From Membranipora membranacea (Eukaryota; Bryozoa; Gymnolaemata; Cheilostomatida; Membraniporidae), in the NCBI GenBank assembly GCA_914767715.1, contig OU612069.1, forward strand, positions 13,761,387 through 13,825,386: a DNA stretch of 64,000 nucleotides, read 5' to 3'. Position 1 is the stretch's first letter; each line of letters begins with the position of its first letter. The position numbers were made by a program, and so were the translations under genes. Shown here one piece after another: positions 13,025 through 24,375 of this stretch. Below the pieces are notes generated by a model, which saw only the letters and a list, made by a program, of their open reading frames with translations, made no database searches and was not told where the DNA came from.

Positions 13025-14220
13025 CGGATTATAGCTCTCTTGGATGTTTTTTGAGCTGTAATTTAGTGCCAAAGCGAACTTTGATGAAGCTACTTATATT
13101 TTGTGATATTTTTAATCTTTATATTATAGGAAATATAAATTCTACCGGACAGAGATAATGATTCCTTGATATGCCACTTATTAATGTATAAATTTCATGT
13201 CTTATCTATACTAGCAGACTGATGTTCTCTAATTATGTTCTCTAGTCGGTGGTAGGCTAATTCAGATGAGTTTTCTCAGAAAATAGAGAAATATCTGGGT
13301 TGGTAGTGCAAAGCAACACCCAGAGGTGTTCTGTAAGCCCCTCTTGTAGCTTTCTTCATAGTATTTCAAGCTATATGAATAGCTATGATGGAAATCCCAA
13401 TGGAACTGATTTTGACTAAGATATTCCAATCAAAGCGTTTCCCTGTAACTGATTAGTGGAGTAAACCGTAAAAGCAGGGATTCGTGCAAATAATTTAGTT
13501 TCACCATGATAACATCTCAGTAGGTGCTTTCTGTGGTATGACATTGGCTGCCTTTTCTGCTCCACAGCTAACACGCTGGCTAGACAAAGTCTTACTTTTT
13601 CCAATATAAATGTCCCCTCTTTTTCTCTGATATATATACAATGACCGATTGATAATCCTGATAGATGGAAGAACTGAAGAACGTACACTAGAAACTCGAG
13701 AATGTATAGAATTAAAGTAATAGTGCAGTTCTGTATTGTGTTCCCCCCACAGGGAAAGACAGTCCAAGTCAGGTGACATTCCATGGCAAGAGTCTTCAAT
13801 CTGTCAGGATCTGCCACCAAACATAAAGTTTTGTGCTCGTTGGACTGTAATGTATGATTTACTGGGGTATCTTTGGCCATAGTAAAAATACTCAGACGGT
13901 GTTGTATTCTGGAGTTGTCTAAACTATACTTGATGTCAGACAACTCTTTATGTTATTTACAAATACTTTTTGTAGTCACAGTGTGACCTTGGCACTATCC
14001 TTTTTGATTCTGTATATTGTTTGGAGTAAAAAGCAATAATATAATGGCTCCATGAAACACAAACAATATCGGCTTAATTGATGTACAATTAATTGCCATC
14101 AATACCCACCACCACAAAATAACAGACGGCTGCAGTCATTATCATGATGATTATCTGATGATGATGATGTCTCTACCTTAAACCAAGACTCCAAAAGACC
14201 GAAAATCAAACTGACCTGAG
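13025..14220. other. Intergenic region downstream of NCKX
   Basis: This holds the NCKX 3' UTR of unknown length. A 175-codon minus-strand open frame (13416-13943) shows no domain, splice context or homology that I can recognise and is not called as a gene. Nothing else is supported. Confidence 0.5.
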
Positions 14221-14990
14221 TTAAAAAAAATCCAAAAAATCTGGAGAAGAAGAAGAAGCCACTATTAAATTATTAAAGAAATTAAGCCATAAAAAAGAAT
14301 TACCTCAAAAGATTTTCAAAATCTGGACAGACTCTGTTCTTCCTGTACCATTATTGATTTTATGTGGCGCCTAGCATTTGAAGGGCTTAAAACAGGTGAT
14401 AATATTAAAAAGATAAACCTTCCAAAGGCAAATGTCAAGTGCGCCTTTTGTACAGAGTGTTTGATTGAAACAACAGTCCACCTTTTTTCTGACTGTGAAA
14501 CTCTCGCCACATATAGAAGATTAATAATGGAACTAATAAATAAATTGAATTTATACCAGACAATAAATATCCAAAGAGCTGAGCTCATTCTCCTTTTCTG
14601 CACAGGAGTCATACAAACCCCATTAAAAACATATGATGAACGTAAACTTTTTAAAATCTTTGCTTCTTTTAATAAAGCGATATGGGACATCGGCAATGCC
14701 TTACGTTTCAACTCATCCACTGTTTCAGTTGAACTAAAACAACTCGATGCAAAAATTAAAAATATGTATGAAATATATTCTGATAACAAATTTAAGAGGG
14801 ACACCGAGGTTGATGAGGAGTAGGTGCCCCTGGTAGATTTAAGATCTCTCTACCAAAGGCCAATGATGGTCACGAACATCTGACCGGAGGTGCATTTATT
14901 ACAGTTTTTCACCAACACCCTATTTAATAACTTCGTAATAATATAATCTTTTTTTCCATAATATTTGAATGTTAATTTAAAAGTTTTTTT
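14220..14990 (+). mobile_element. 3' end of a non-LTR retrotransposon (zf-RVT C-terminus), degraded
   Basis: The frame 14362-14823 encodes 153 aa with a pattern typical of the zinc-binding C-terminus of LINE ORF2: WRLAFEGLKTG followed by KCAFC...ETTVHLFSDC (C-x2-C...H-x4-C). Coding similarity continues upstream in another frame (KIFKIWTDSVLP, from about 14230), so a frameshift lies near 14340-14360. The RT core is absent, consistent with 5' truncation. Assignment to the L1/Tx1-like side of LINEs is tentative. Confidence 0.7.
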
Positions 14991-15209
14991 CTCACTAGAT
15001 CTGTAATAAATAAGGTCATCTCTCTGACTTGTGTATGAGTTGTACTATGCTCAATGAGCTGAATTTGAGTAGTGAACGAGTGGCACGAGGGGAGAAGGCC
15101 TCGAAACAGCGCTTGACTCATGGTTTCTAGCTGAAGACCTGTGTGTTGTGCAGTGGTACGCGCACCACTGTATGCTGTATCTCAAAATATACACTGTCCA
15201 TATGAGTAC

Positions 15210-15215
15210 TTTATT
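15210..15215 (-). terminator. Candidate poly(A) signal of the RING/multi-TM gene
   Basis: AATAAA on the minus strand, about 330 bases downstream of the stop codon of the gene at 15545-19662. No cleavage evidence is available. Confidence 0.35.
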
Positions 15216-15544
15216 ATCGATCTAAATACATTGAACAATGTATATTATTGATCTGATTTACAATAAAAGTAATTTTAGAGTGTAAAAATTAATTAATAAA
15301 ATTCAAAAAGAGGGAAACCATCACAAGCAGCATCAGGCACAATACAGTGATTCTTCAACTCAACTCTCACAGAAAATAGTCAATAAATCGAAAACAAAAA
15401 TTTGGCTTCCGCCCAATTGACATGATAGAATATTATGTTTATAGACAAAGAAAGTACAAATAATGGTTTCATGATCTGTGTATGATCTATGTACCAGCAT
15501 CAGTTCTGTTTTGCAGATTGAAAATGAACACTACACTCAGTTAT

Positions 15545-18500
15545 TTAATAGTCATCGGGATTGGTATCACTACTGATGCATTTTGAAATGAAGGCGGCCA
15601 GGAGCATGATTATGGCAGGGACGGCCAAAATTGAGTAGAGACTAGCTGAGAAAACTGTCACCACTATGAGTACGAAACAAATGTAAAGAACAATCCAGAT
15701 CACAGTCAAGTGACTAATCAAACCTAACATGAACATTCTGTGGTTCACAAAAGCATTTAACAAGAAGTAAAGTGTTGCTATTACTATACTAGAGCTGTCA
15801 TGGGCAGCCATCAATGGGAAAAAGGATGGAATAAACCATAAGTACGGAATCCAGAAGAATTTATTGAAAGCCAAAGGAAATAGGTTCTTGTGAAAAGGAG
15901 GCAATGTTATCAAGTCATCCAGCAGTTCTTTTGACCGCTGATCATACCTAAACTGCCTATCCTCATCGTGGTCCATTAAATTTGTCAAGAGTAACGCAGC
16001 CTGTTCGGTTACTTCATACAAGTAGCTTATGAAGTACATGGGTATGTTCATTAAGTTATTAAAGCTCATAGCTACGCTAAGCACTGCTTTGAAAACCCCA
16101 GCTCTCATATCAATTGGCAAAGTCCCCTTGTAACAGACCCCGCCAAACAGAAATCCTGTGACCACATAGTTCCCTATCACCACAAATAACAGTGTGCGGG
16201 TCAACTGGGGGATGCCTTTCCTGAGACGAACGATAACAACTATGTGAGCTATCCACAGTGCTACAATATACCACAAGCAGACAATAACAATTGGAATATG
16301 CAGATTGGACTTGGTGAAGTCAAAGGTTATGTTTAAGGACAGCAGTATATACACGCACATTTCGCACATAACAAGGTGTTTCACATGATAGGTCCACATC
16401 AGTGACCTAACAGTCAAGAAGTTGTATAAAATATTGATGAAACAGATAATCAACATAATGGCTGAGATTATCGGTGAAATGATATTAAGAACAGTTCTAT
16501 GGTCATGTATAATATTGATTACTCCAGTAAGAAGAGTTACGAGTAACAGAACTAGAAATAGGGAAAGACTGAAGTAAGTAGATATTTTTCTAGTTTTCAC
16601 AACTCTTTCCAACAATCCATCCATAACTGCATCAATCAATCCTATTTTCCGAATAGCCTCTGCCTCCTTCATTGATGCACGATCCAGTGTGGGATCATCG
16701 CGGTATATCCTCAAACATGATGGCACTCCCTTCATCCATTTGAGTACCCTTGTAAGAAAAGTAAAATTTTTTTGTTGACTCTCAAAATTTTCCGCCTAGA
16801 GGAAGTGTGCATGCTTCTCAAGCTCGAAGTTTAAGCTTGGGACCTATTCATGGACAATAAATTAATGTAAGTAAGTTCTGGGATACTGTGCAGAATGTTT
16901 TCTGCATTTTCTTCAACTAGTTGAAAAGAAAGGCATTTGGCTTGCACAGATTGAGGGAGTGAGTCACGTAGCAGAATTCATGTCCTTTCCGGACCATGAT
17001 CAATTCTGACAAATCGCAAACAAGTTTCAACTATGGACTTGAGTTGGCTTACCAGTAAGGCCATGTCAATAGAGTTATCGTGATTGTGAACAGTTTGTTA
17101 GAGCTCCCAAAAACAGTGTCTCTGATCTTTGGTCTATTTCTAAAATGCCCTGCCTTATAACACGACTTGCATGCTGGATGAAACTGATATGAACATCTCT
17201 CCTCATTGTCGACTTTCTCTAGATATTCTCCTGTTAGCGGAAACAGAAAGCAGTTGTGGTAGAAATTTCGACAATTGTGATGGATTGCGACAATTGTGAT
17301 TGTAATTCATACAATCGGATCCCTTCGCAACTTGAAAATTGCGACATTTGTGGTTACGACAGAGTGCTAGTGTGGGGAATTTCAGTCTTTGACTGCCATA
17401 TATGTTTAACACTGAGGACACATTCTATTCATACATTCTATTCACACATTCAATTCTCTCACTATTTTTTGTCTGTTACAATATTCCTTAATAAATGCTA
17501 TGACACTTCATGTTTGCAAGCGGACTAATCCAAACGTATACAATTATATCAAATATCAATTATCAAATATCAATTATATCAAATTATATGCAGTTACTTT
17601 GTTAGTTTTAGATAGTAAATTAGTACGAATTAAAATCATTATTATCATAGTTTAATCAAACACATTTTTATGCCTGGCTGGTAGCCTTGTATTAAACAGA
17701 CGTTTTCAACTGGCAGGTTGCCGTTAAGCCTTAAGCGTTCATCAGAACAAGTTGGAGATCGGGAATAATTATGCCAAGCCCATGCTGGCTATCCTGAAAA
17801 GATAGAATTTCCGGACACAGGATGCTCAGGGTGACCACAAATAAATAGCAATAGCAAAAAGTTGCACCAAGCTGTACACTGGGCCTCAATTACATGAATC
17901 TATCAAACACTCATTGAGAATCTCAACATTTTAGAGAGGGGATATGTGGTAGGTGGTGGAGGTAAGCTTAATGCTTTCCAAGATATATTCAGCCCTTCTG
18001 AGCTCATTTCAATCAACAATTGAGCAACAGAGTCAACAACCTACCATCTATTGTCCAATCATCAATGACTAGATGTGATTGTCGTGGTGGCTGAGTCCGT
18101 CTCGGTGGCTGAGTCCGTCTCGGTGGCTGAGTCCGTCTCGGTGGCTGAGTCCGTCTCGGTGAAGCATTCTGGGCTGCTTGTCCTGTAGGTATCGCTGTTG
18201 ATGTATGCCGCAAGGTCCTGATGGGTTGGGTTAGCTCCGGAGTCGGAGCTGAAGGGGTCTGTGGCTCCGGGTGTGTCTTTGCTTGGCATGCAAGGAAGCC
18301 TGATGGTTTTTTAGTAACCTTAGTTTTGTTCAACATTTCTCTTTTCTGCTCTTCCTCCATCAAATTATTGGCATGTCTATAGTCAGGAGGATTATAAGGG
18401 ACATCCTGGCGACATTCATGGCAAGGAAACGTAACTCTGTTCTCCTGTTCAGATTGTAGCTTACCTACAATAGTGAAACTGAAGTTGTTACCCACACATT

Positions 18501-19662
18501 CATATAATCAACTGCCATGCCCACATATTCGCTGTTGTGAAAGCCACCATAGCGCTTCAATGTATCCATTTTTTTCTGCTACCACCCCTATTTGACCTCA
18601 ACATGAAGCTTGATTCCCAATTGCAAAAAGAATTGCTAGATTTTGGGTTCTGCAACACTCTTAAACCACTGCTGACAGAGTTGGGCTTTGCCCAGCATAG
18701 CCACCAGTCAAAAATTTTAATTTAAATAGGGAGTTGTGACAACAAACATCTAGCCAGTAGCTTTGAATGGAGTTATATGAGCTCTCAAAATGTAGGGAGT
18801 ATCTTCTTCCCCAGCCATCCACCATTAGTGATGACTTATGTTGTTGTTGACCAATCAGGTGCCTTTAAAATCTAGCTGAGATCCAACATTTTTATTAGTG
18901 TTAGATCTCAGCTAGATTTTAAAGGCACCTGATTGGTCAACAACAACATTAGTCATCACTGATGGTGGATAGCTGGGGAAAGAAGAGAGCTCATAATAAC
19001 TCCATTCAAAGCTACTGGCTAGATGTTTTGATGCCACAACTCTCTATTTAAGTTTTTGACTGGTGGCTATGCTGGGCAAACCCCAGCTGTGGCAGCAGTG
19101 GTTTAAGCGTCTCAAGACTCTTTCAAGTTTTGCAAGATCAATCTCAGAACCAGAAGTCTGCCGACGTCAGAATTCTGAGATTGTTTCAAAACAGTTGCAA
19201 CGGGATGTCTTACTAAATCTAATTGTACACCATAGGACTGGCATTTTGCCGTATATGCTATAATTGTACCAAGATTTTAATTAATCTTCAATCACTTGTG
19301 GATCACAATTGCAAGTTGTTGTAAGATTATTGCACAACTGCTGCAAAACTACGAGAGAAATTTGTTGAAATTGTGAACCACAAAACTTCAGAGTGGTATA
19401 GGATTCTTGCAAGAGCGCTGCAAGGCCTTACAATGCAAGAGTCTTGAGATTCTTCATGAGATCGTGTTTCTGCGAATGAGTGAGCACCAGGCCGCACGCG
19501 CACACCGCTTGACCGTCGATTATACACACCTGTACATTCTGCACAAGCATAGTGCTGACATGGAAATAGTTTGAATCCTCTTCCAGGCGGAAAGCTCCAC
19601 TCCACACAGATTGAGCACTCGAAGCGATGCTGGTCAACCCAAGAAGCTGATGTCCTCGCCAT
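15545..19662 (-). CDS. RING finger protein with C-terminal multi-pass membrane domain, 4 exons
   Basis: Unrecognised gene. Predicted exons (minus): 19662-19530, 18464-18045, 17230-17053, 16748-15545; each junction has GT/AG and matching phase, giving 644 aa. Exons 1-2 together form a C3HC4 RING (C16, C19, C35, H37, C40, C43, C59, C62); the intron splits it between the sixth and seventh ligands, and splicing restores the spacing. Residues 147-172 are four-plus repeats of RTQPPR in a Pro-rich linker. Exon 3 holds a small Cys/His cluster (C197, H202, C205, C208, H213) of unknown fold. Exon 4 encodes about ten hydrophobic helices from about residue 300 to 636. RING domains commonly recruit E2 enzymes, so a membrane-anchored E3 ubiquitin ligase is inferred; substrate and compartment are unknown. 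No TRIM, B-box or NHL signature is seen. The start at 19662 places the RING near the N-terminus. Confidence 0.75.
18082..18163 (-). repeat. 18-bp coding tandem repeat (RTQPPR)
   Basis: Four near-identical 18-bp copies (plus-strand GGTGGCTGAGTCCGTCTC) in exon 2 of the RING/multi-TM gene encode RTQPPR. Near-identity suggests recent expansion, and copy number may vary between alleles. Confidence 0.9.
18661..19106. mobile_element. TTAA-flanked palindromic MITE
   Basis: The 438-bp element (18665-19102) is a long inverted repeat centred at about 18893. Its ends are ACCACTGCTG and TTAA flanks it at 18661-18664 and 19103-19106. It has no coding capacity; the short open frames over it are arms of the palindrome. 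It lies in intron 1 of the RING gene and has different ends from the elements at 3680 and 22415. Confidence 0.8.
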
Positions 19663-19889
19663 AACGTTTAAATTGTTAGTCTTCAGAATAAAAGATTTTT
19701 CAGCATTCCTCTATCCAGTGCAAATAAGAACAAGGAGTCAGATATAGTTTCGATCTTACTGGGCTCTGGTTAACCTTTATACAGCGCCAATGGCCGGCAT
19801 AGCAACGTACAAACACCAATTGTTTAAACTATATCATACAGAAGAAAGGTTTTAATTCTACATACATTTCTCATTGAAATGCTGATTGA

Positions 19890-22800
19890 TCAATGTTCAT
19901 TTCAAATATGCGTTGTTTCAGACAAAGAAGACAAAGAGGCTTTTCGGTTCAATATTTTACTTTGTCCTGCTTGAGAACACACACACTTGCATACTGCGAG
20001 TTGAACCACCAATAAAAACAATGGCTAATAATAGCCTGCAGCAACACACAACACTTCCTCATGAGAATATCTTCGAGTACAATCTCCGTCTTCACAACAG
20101 ATTATGGGATGATTTATCATCATTGGCGAATAAGACAAGATCTAACAGACACACTTTACAGATACTTCATCACAACTCTAAGTCATTATTTAAAAATCAT
20201 TTCCAACATGAGAGTCTTAATTTGGCAAACACTATCGATATTTTTTCTGTCTCTGAAACTTGGCTCAAACCGGTACTACCGGATCAATCTTCGAACCTCT
20301 CAGGGTTCAATATTGTTAGATGTGACCGAAAATCAACCACCAAAAGTCGTGGTGGTGGCGCAGCACTATATATCAACTCAGATTTTAAATTCACAGAACT
20401 TAACCAACCACAAAAAAAGGCTAAGACAGCTGTGCGATTCTGTTTGGGTCAGAATAAAAACAAAGGGGAGTGAGTGCCTGATAGTAGCTTCAATTTACCT
20501 CCCACCAGATTCAGATAAAGATAATTTCATAACATTGCTGAGCGATATTCTGCATCAATAACTATTTATTGGAAAAAGAGTCATACTTCTCAACTCAAAT
20601 TCCAAAGAAAAACAGCATATCCAACAAAGTCTCACTACTGCAGGCCTTAAACAGGTAGTGGTGGGCTCATCATTCACCAGTCACCTTGGCAACGAAAGCA
20701 TTTTTGATCACAATTATGTTAATTGTGATCTAACAGTGATAGCTTGTAAAATATTGACATGTGACAGAACTATTGCTGATCATTATGCCACATTCCTTCA
20801 AATTAAGAAGATTAAGCCTGACAAGCAGGAGCATAAGCTGATAAAAACCAGAAATTTCAAGAAGCTTGACCCATTGCTCTTTAATAATGACTGCTTAGAG
20901 CTACCTATGCAGCAAATCACCTCTGATCTAAACCTGTCAATCCATGAACGCATTGAAAGGTTTGACAAATCAATCACTGACCTCGTAGATAAGCATGCTC
21001 CAGAAAAAACAATAAGGGTGCGTAGTGAGAAAAGCCAATGGATAACACCAGATATACTCCGTTTCATTACTCTAAAAAATACTTATCACAATCGAGTATA
21101 CAAATCTGAAGCCCTCAGACTGTTGTCCAAATTGAGCAATACAAGAAATTCAGAAATTATGTTACTAATCAGATTCGAATTGCAAAAAAAACACTACGTT
21201 AGTCAATCCCTCTCTCACAGTGACAAAAGTTTCCATGCATGTCTTAAATCCTTGACCAAAAGGGGAAAAGGAAATACATCTATTGAACAATTAAACCACA
21301 GGAGCCCAACACTCACCAAAGATGAAGACATAGCCTGTGCTCTAAATTATTTTTTGTGTGACAGTCGCTGCAATTCTGCAATTCATGTCAATCGAACAGG
21401 AGAAACTAACCTATGTAGGTTCATGTTTCAGCAAATAACTAGCAGAACTGATAAGGTCACTCAACCCAGAAAAACGTGGTGGTATACATGAAATGCCTGC
21501 AATGATATATAAAATTATTGCAGACCTTATTGCCTACCCACTCAGTCTTCTCATTAATGAATGTTACAAAAACTCGATTTTTCCTCAATACCTAAAATCA
21601 GCTCTTGTCACCCAAAAAACAGACCCATCAAACTATAGATTACTTACTTACCAATTCTATCAAAAATATTTGAACTAGACATGAAAAGCCAGATGGTAAA
21701 TTTCATTGAACAACATAACCTGCTCTCTGATAAACAGTTTGGTTTCCGAAAAAACCACTCCATCGAACAAATGCTGCTATCTGTGCTTCAGAGATGGAAA
21801 GTCAAACTTGACCAACCAGCTCTGTGCTACATTTGGGCTCTATCCCTAGACGTAAGGAAAGCGTTCGATACCGTAAATCATAAACTCTTGCTTCATGTAT
21901 TAAGTAAAAAACAATTCTCTTGCTCAACAGTAGTGCTCTTTGAATCATATCTGACTGACCGATCACAAATAATGAAAGTTGGTCAGTCTCGATCAAGAAT
22001 ACTGCCAATAACATGTGGGGTGCCGCAAGGATCTATCCTCGGACCTATACTGTTTAATATTGCCATCAATAGTTTACTGAACTTGTTTCATGACTCTTTT
22101 GCCTACGCAGATGATACCTTATTATTTTGTGTAGCTACCAGTATACCGGAGGTATTAGAAAACACCCAAACACTCCTAAAAGAAGCATCAACATTGTAAA
22201 AAAACAACCTCTTAACACTAAATATAGCAAAAACACAATTCTGCATTTTCTCAAACCGAAATCTTAAAAACTTTTACCATAATTGACCACCAAAGCACCA
22301 AAATTGAGTCACAACTTTCAATCAATGTATTAGGGGTCACCCTTGATACATACCTCTCCTTTCAAACACATGCAATAGATGTGGCAACCAGAGCAAATAG
22401 AGTTGTATACTTAAAGGGATAATACACTTCTGATCTCTGTTCGGCAGCCAATGGAGCACAGAAAAATGCATGTACATACATAAACTCCTTATTTGTAATT
22501 CAAAACCCCTTGTTCTGCTCAAATGTGCATTCTAAATTGTAGTTGTGCATCTCCAACAAGAAATAAGACAACTAACAGAATTGCTTGTGATCTGAAAAAA
22601 GCTGATTTTGTGAGCAGTTGTGTGCTCCTATCTCTTGGTTGGTGTTTCAATTGTACAGATACTCAGAGTGCGCATGTGCAATAATGATGACCTTTGGACT
22701 TTAGCTTGATATTTTCTAGCAGCCCAGCTTAACACTTTTACTACCTTAACCGGATATGATAATAAAAGTGTAAAGCTGGGCTGTTAGAAAATAACAAGCT

Positions 22801-23870
22801 AAAGTCCAAAGGTCAGCATTATTGCACATGCGCACTCTGAGTATCTGTACAATTGAAACACCAACCAAGAGGTAGGAGCACACAACTGCTCACAAAATCA
22901 GCTTTTTTCAGATCACAAGCAATTCTGTTAGTTGTCTTATTTCTTGTTGGAGATGCACAACTACAATTTAGAATGCACATTTGAGCAGAACAAGGGGTTT
23001 TGAATTACAAATAAGGAGTTTATGTATGTACATACATTTTTCTGTGGTCCATTGGCTGCCAAACAGAGATCAGAAGTGTATTATCCCTTTAATAGCAAAA
23101 CTTAGAAAGTTTATGAATATAGAAGATAGACTCAAGACCTACAAAATTTTAGTTCGACCTATTCTTGAATATCGCTCAGCAATCTCTTTAGAAACTGCAC
23201 AAAAAACCACAGAGACTATCGTAAAAGTCCAAAATAAAGCCAACAGAATTATCATATCTGCGCCTAGAGAGTTTTCGGTCACAACTGGCAGAACACTTTT
23301 GAACCTCCCAACATTACATAGTAGAAGAATTTACCTATTTCATAAGTTTACACACAAAAAACTGGCAAAAAACAAGACATCTAAACATATCCTTCACCTT
23401 GTACAAAAGGCAAATAGACATCAACGTACTCTGAGAAGTAAATGCTCTATAGTAAAACCATCATTCCGTACCAATTTTGGTAAATCAGCTCTGATGAATC
23501 TATTACATACATTCACGCTGAAAAATCAACCGCCACAAAATCTGTTATCATTTACTTGATGTAGCCTATAGTGTAGCACAACCTCATGGCATTAACATCT
23601 TCTGATTATTATTTTTATTTTAGTCCTTTTTCTTCCCACACATATTTCAATAACCACAGTATTTTAATCTTTGAATGACATAACAATTCTTTATCCACCA
23701 AGTCAAATTACTCTATCATGCTTTTACCACATATAGCCTAACTAATCTTGATTTTTTTTTCTCTTTTTTTTTGTTTTGTCTGTCTCAGAGGTCAACAAGT
23801 TGCCTTTAACTATCTGTTATTTGTATACTTTCAAGCCAACCTCTATAAATAAATAAATATAAAATAGGAG
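19890..23870 (+). mobile_element. Degraded APE-type non-LTR retrotransposon (CR1/Jockey-like), interrupted
   Basis: In order: an endonuclease segment (about 20130-20560; IDIFSVSETWLKP, RGGGAALYI, ASIYLPP), a linker (20650-21480), an RT domain (21490-22200; SLDVRKAFDTVNH, GVPQGSILGP, and the catalytic YADDTLLF), the RT thumb and C-terminal region (resuming at 23093, to 23559), and a 3' end with an ATAAATAA-type tail (23844-23866). Frameshifts and stops break it into at least five frames, so it is not autonomous now. A 674-bp MITE splits it between 22411 and 23092. The exact 5' boundary is not visible. Confidence 0.88.
22411..23092. mobile_element. TTAA-flanked palindromic MITE nested in the LINE
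   Basis: The element 22415-23088 (674 bp) is a giant inverted repeat with ends AGGGATAATACACTTCTG, flanked by TTAA (22411-22414 and 23089-23092). Reading the LINE across one TTAA copy keeps the frame (VVYL then IAKLRKF), so the pre-insertion site is clear. Because the arms mirror each other, the same short peptide can be read on opposite strands at each end; these frames are not genes. Confidence 0.92.
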
Positions 23871-24375
23871 TTTACGATATACGATCGACTAATATGAAAC
23901 AAGTATGATTAAGTGAAAATAAGGGCAAAGAATCCTGTGTTGAGAATTATTGTGTGATATTATTCTGATATTTTGCACAAATATCTGATTAATCCTCTAT
24001 GTAACATAAAAATGATATGCAGGAAACAGCAATCAAAATACTATTGAATCTATAAAAGTTGTGTTCTATTTTAATTCAATACTATCTAGGGCAGACAACC
24101 CTCACCTTCAAGTGCAGTTTCAGCGAGTCAAGCTATGGAGTGCTGATTACTTGACTCACTGTCATAGTTTGCATCGAACAATTCTGTCAATTATTGTCAG
24201 TCACTGTCCTCCTGCGTGGTGACTAGTTTTTCTTCTTGCATAGCATCCATACCTTATATATAGCAGGTTCATGTGAATGACTGCATACTCTGCCGCTGAG
24301 AGATAACTGAATACCACCTGTATTGAGGAGTTCTGCAGCATTCTTCTTAGTAATAAAAGAAGCAAAGGCAAAGAT
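23871..24375. promoter_or_regulatory. Presumed TPP2 promoter and 5' UTR
   Basis: About 500 bp between the LINE tail and the TPP2 start codon. I see no TATA box close to the gene; a TATA-less promoter would suit a housekeeping gene. The call rests on position only. Confidence 0.4.

Noticed and set aside
13416-13943. 175-codon minus-strand open frame downstream of NCKX
   Set aside because: No recognisable domain, signal peptide, splice site or promoter, and an overlapping 92-codon frame exists in another phase; chance cannot be excluded in AT-rich DNA.
18062-18289. Minus-strand frame with TETDSA repeats
   Set aside because: Alternate-frame shadow of the RTQPPR repeat exon of the RING protein.
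22337-22522. 61-codon frame whose peptide also appears at 22981-23090 on the other strand
   Set aside because: Both are the mirrored arms of the palindromic MITE, not paired genes.
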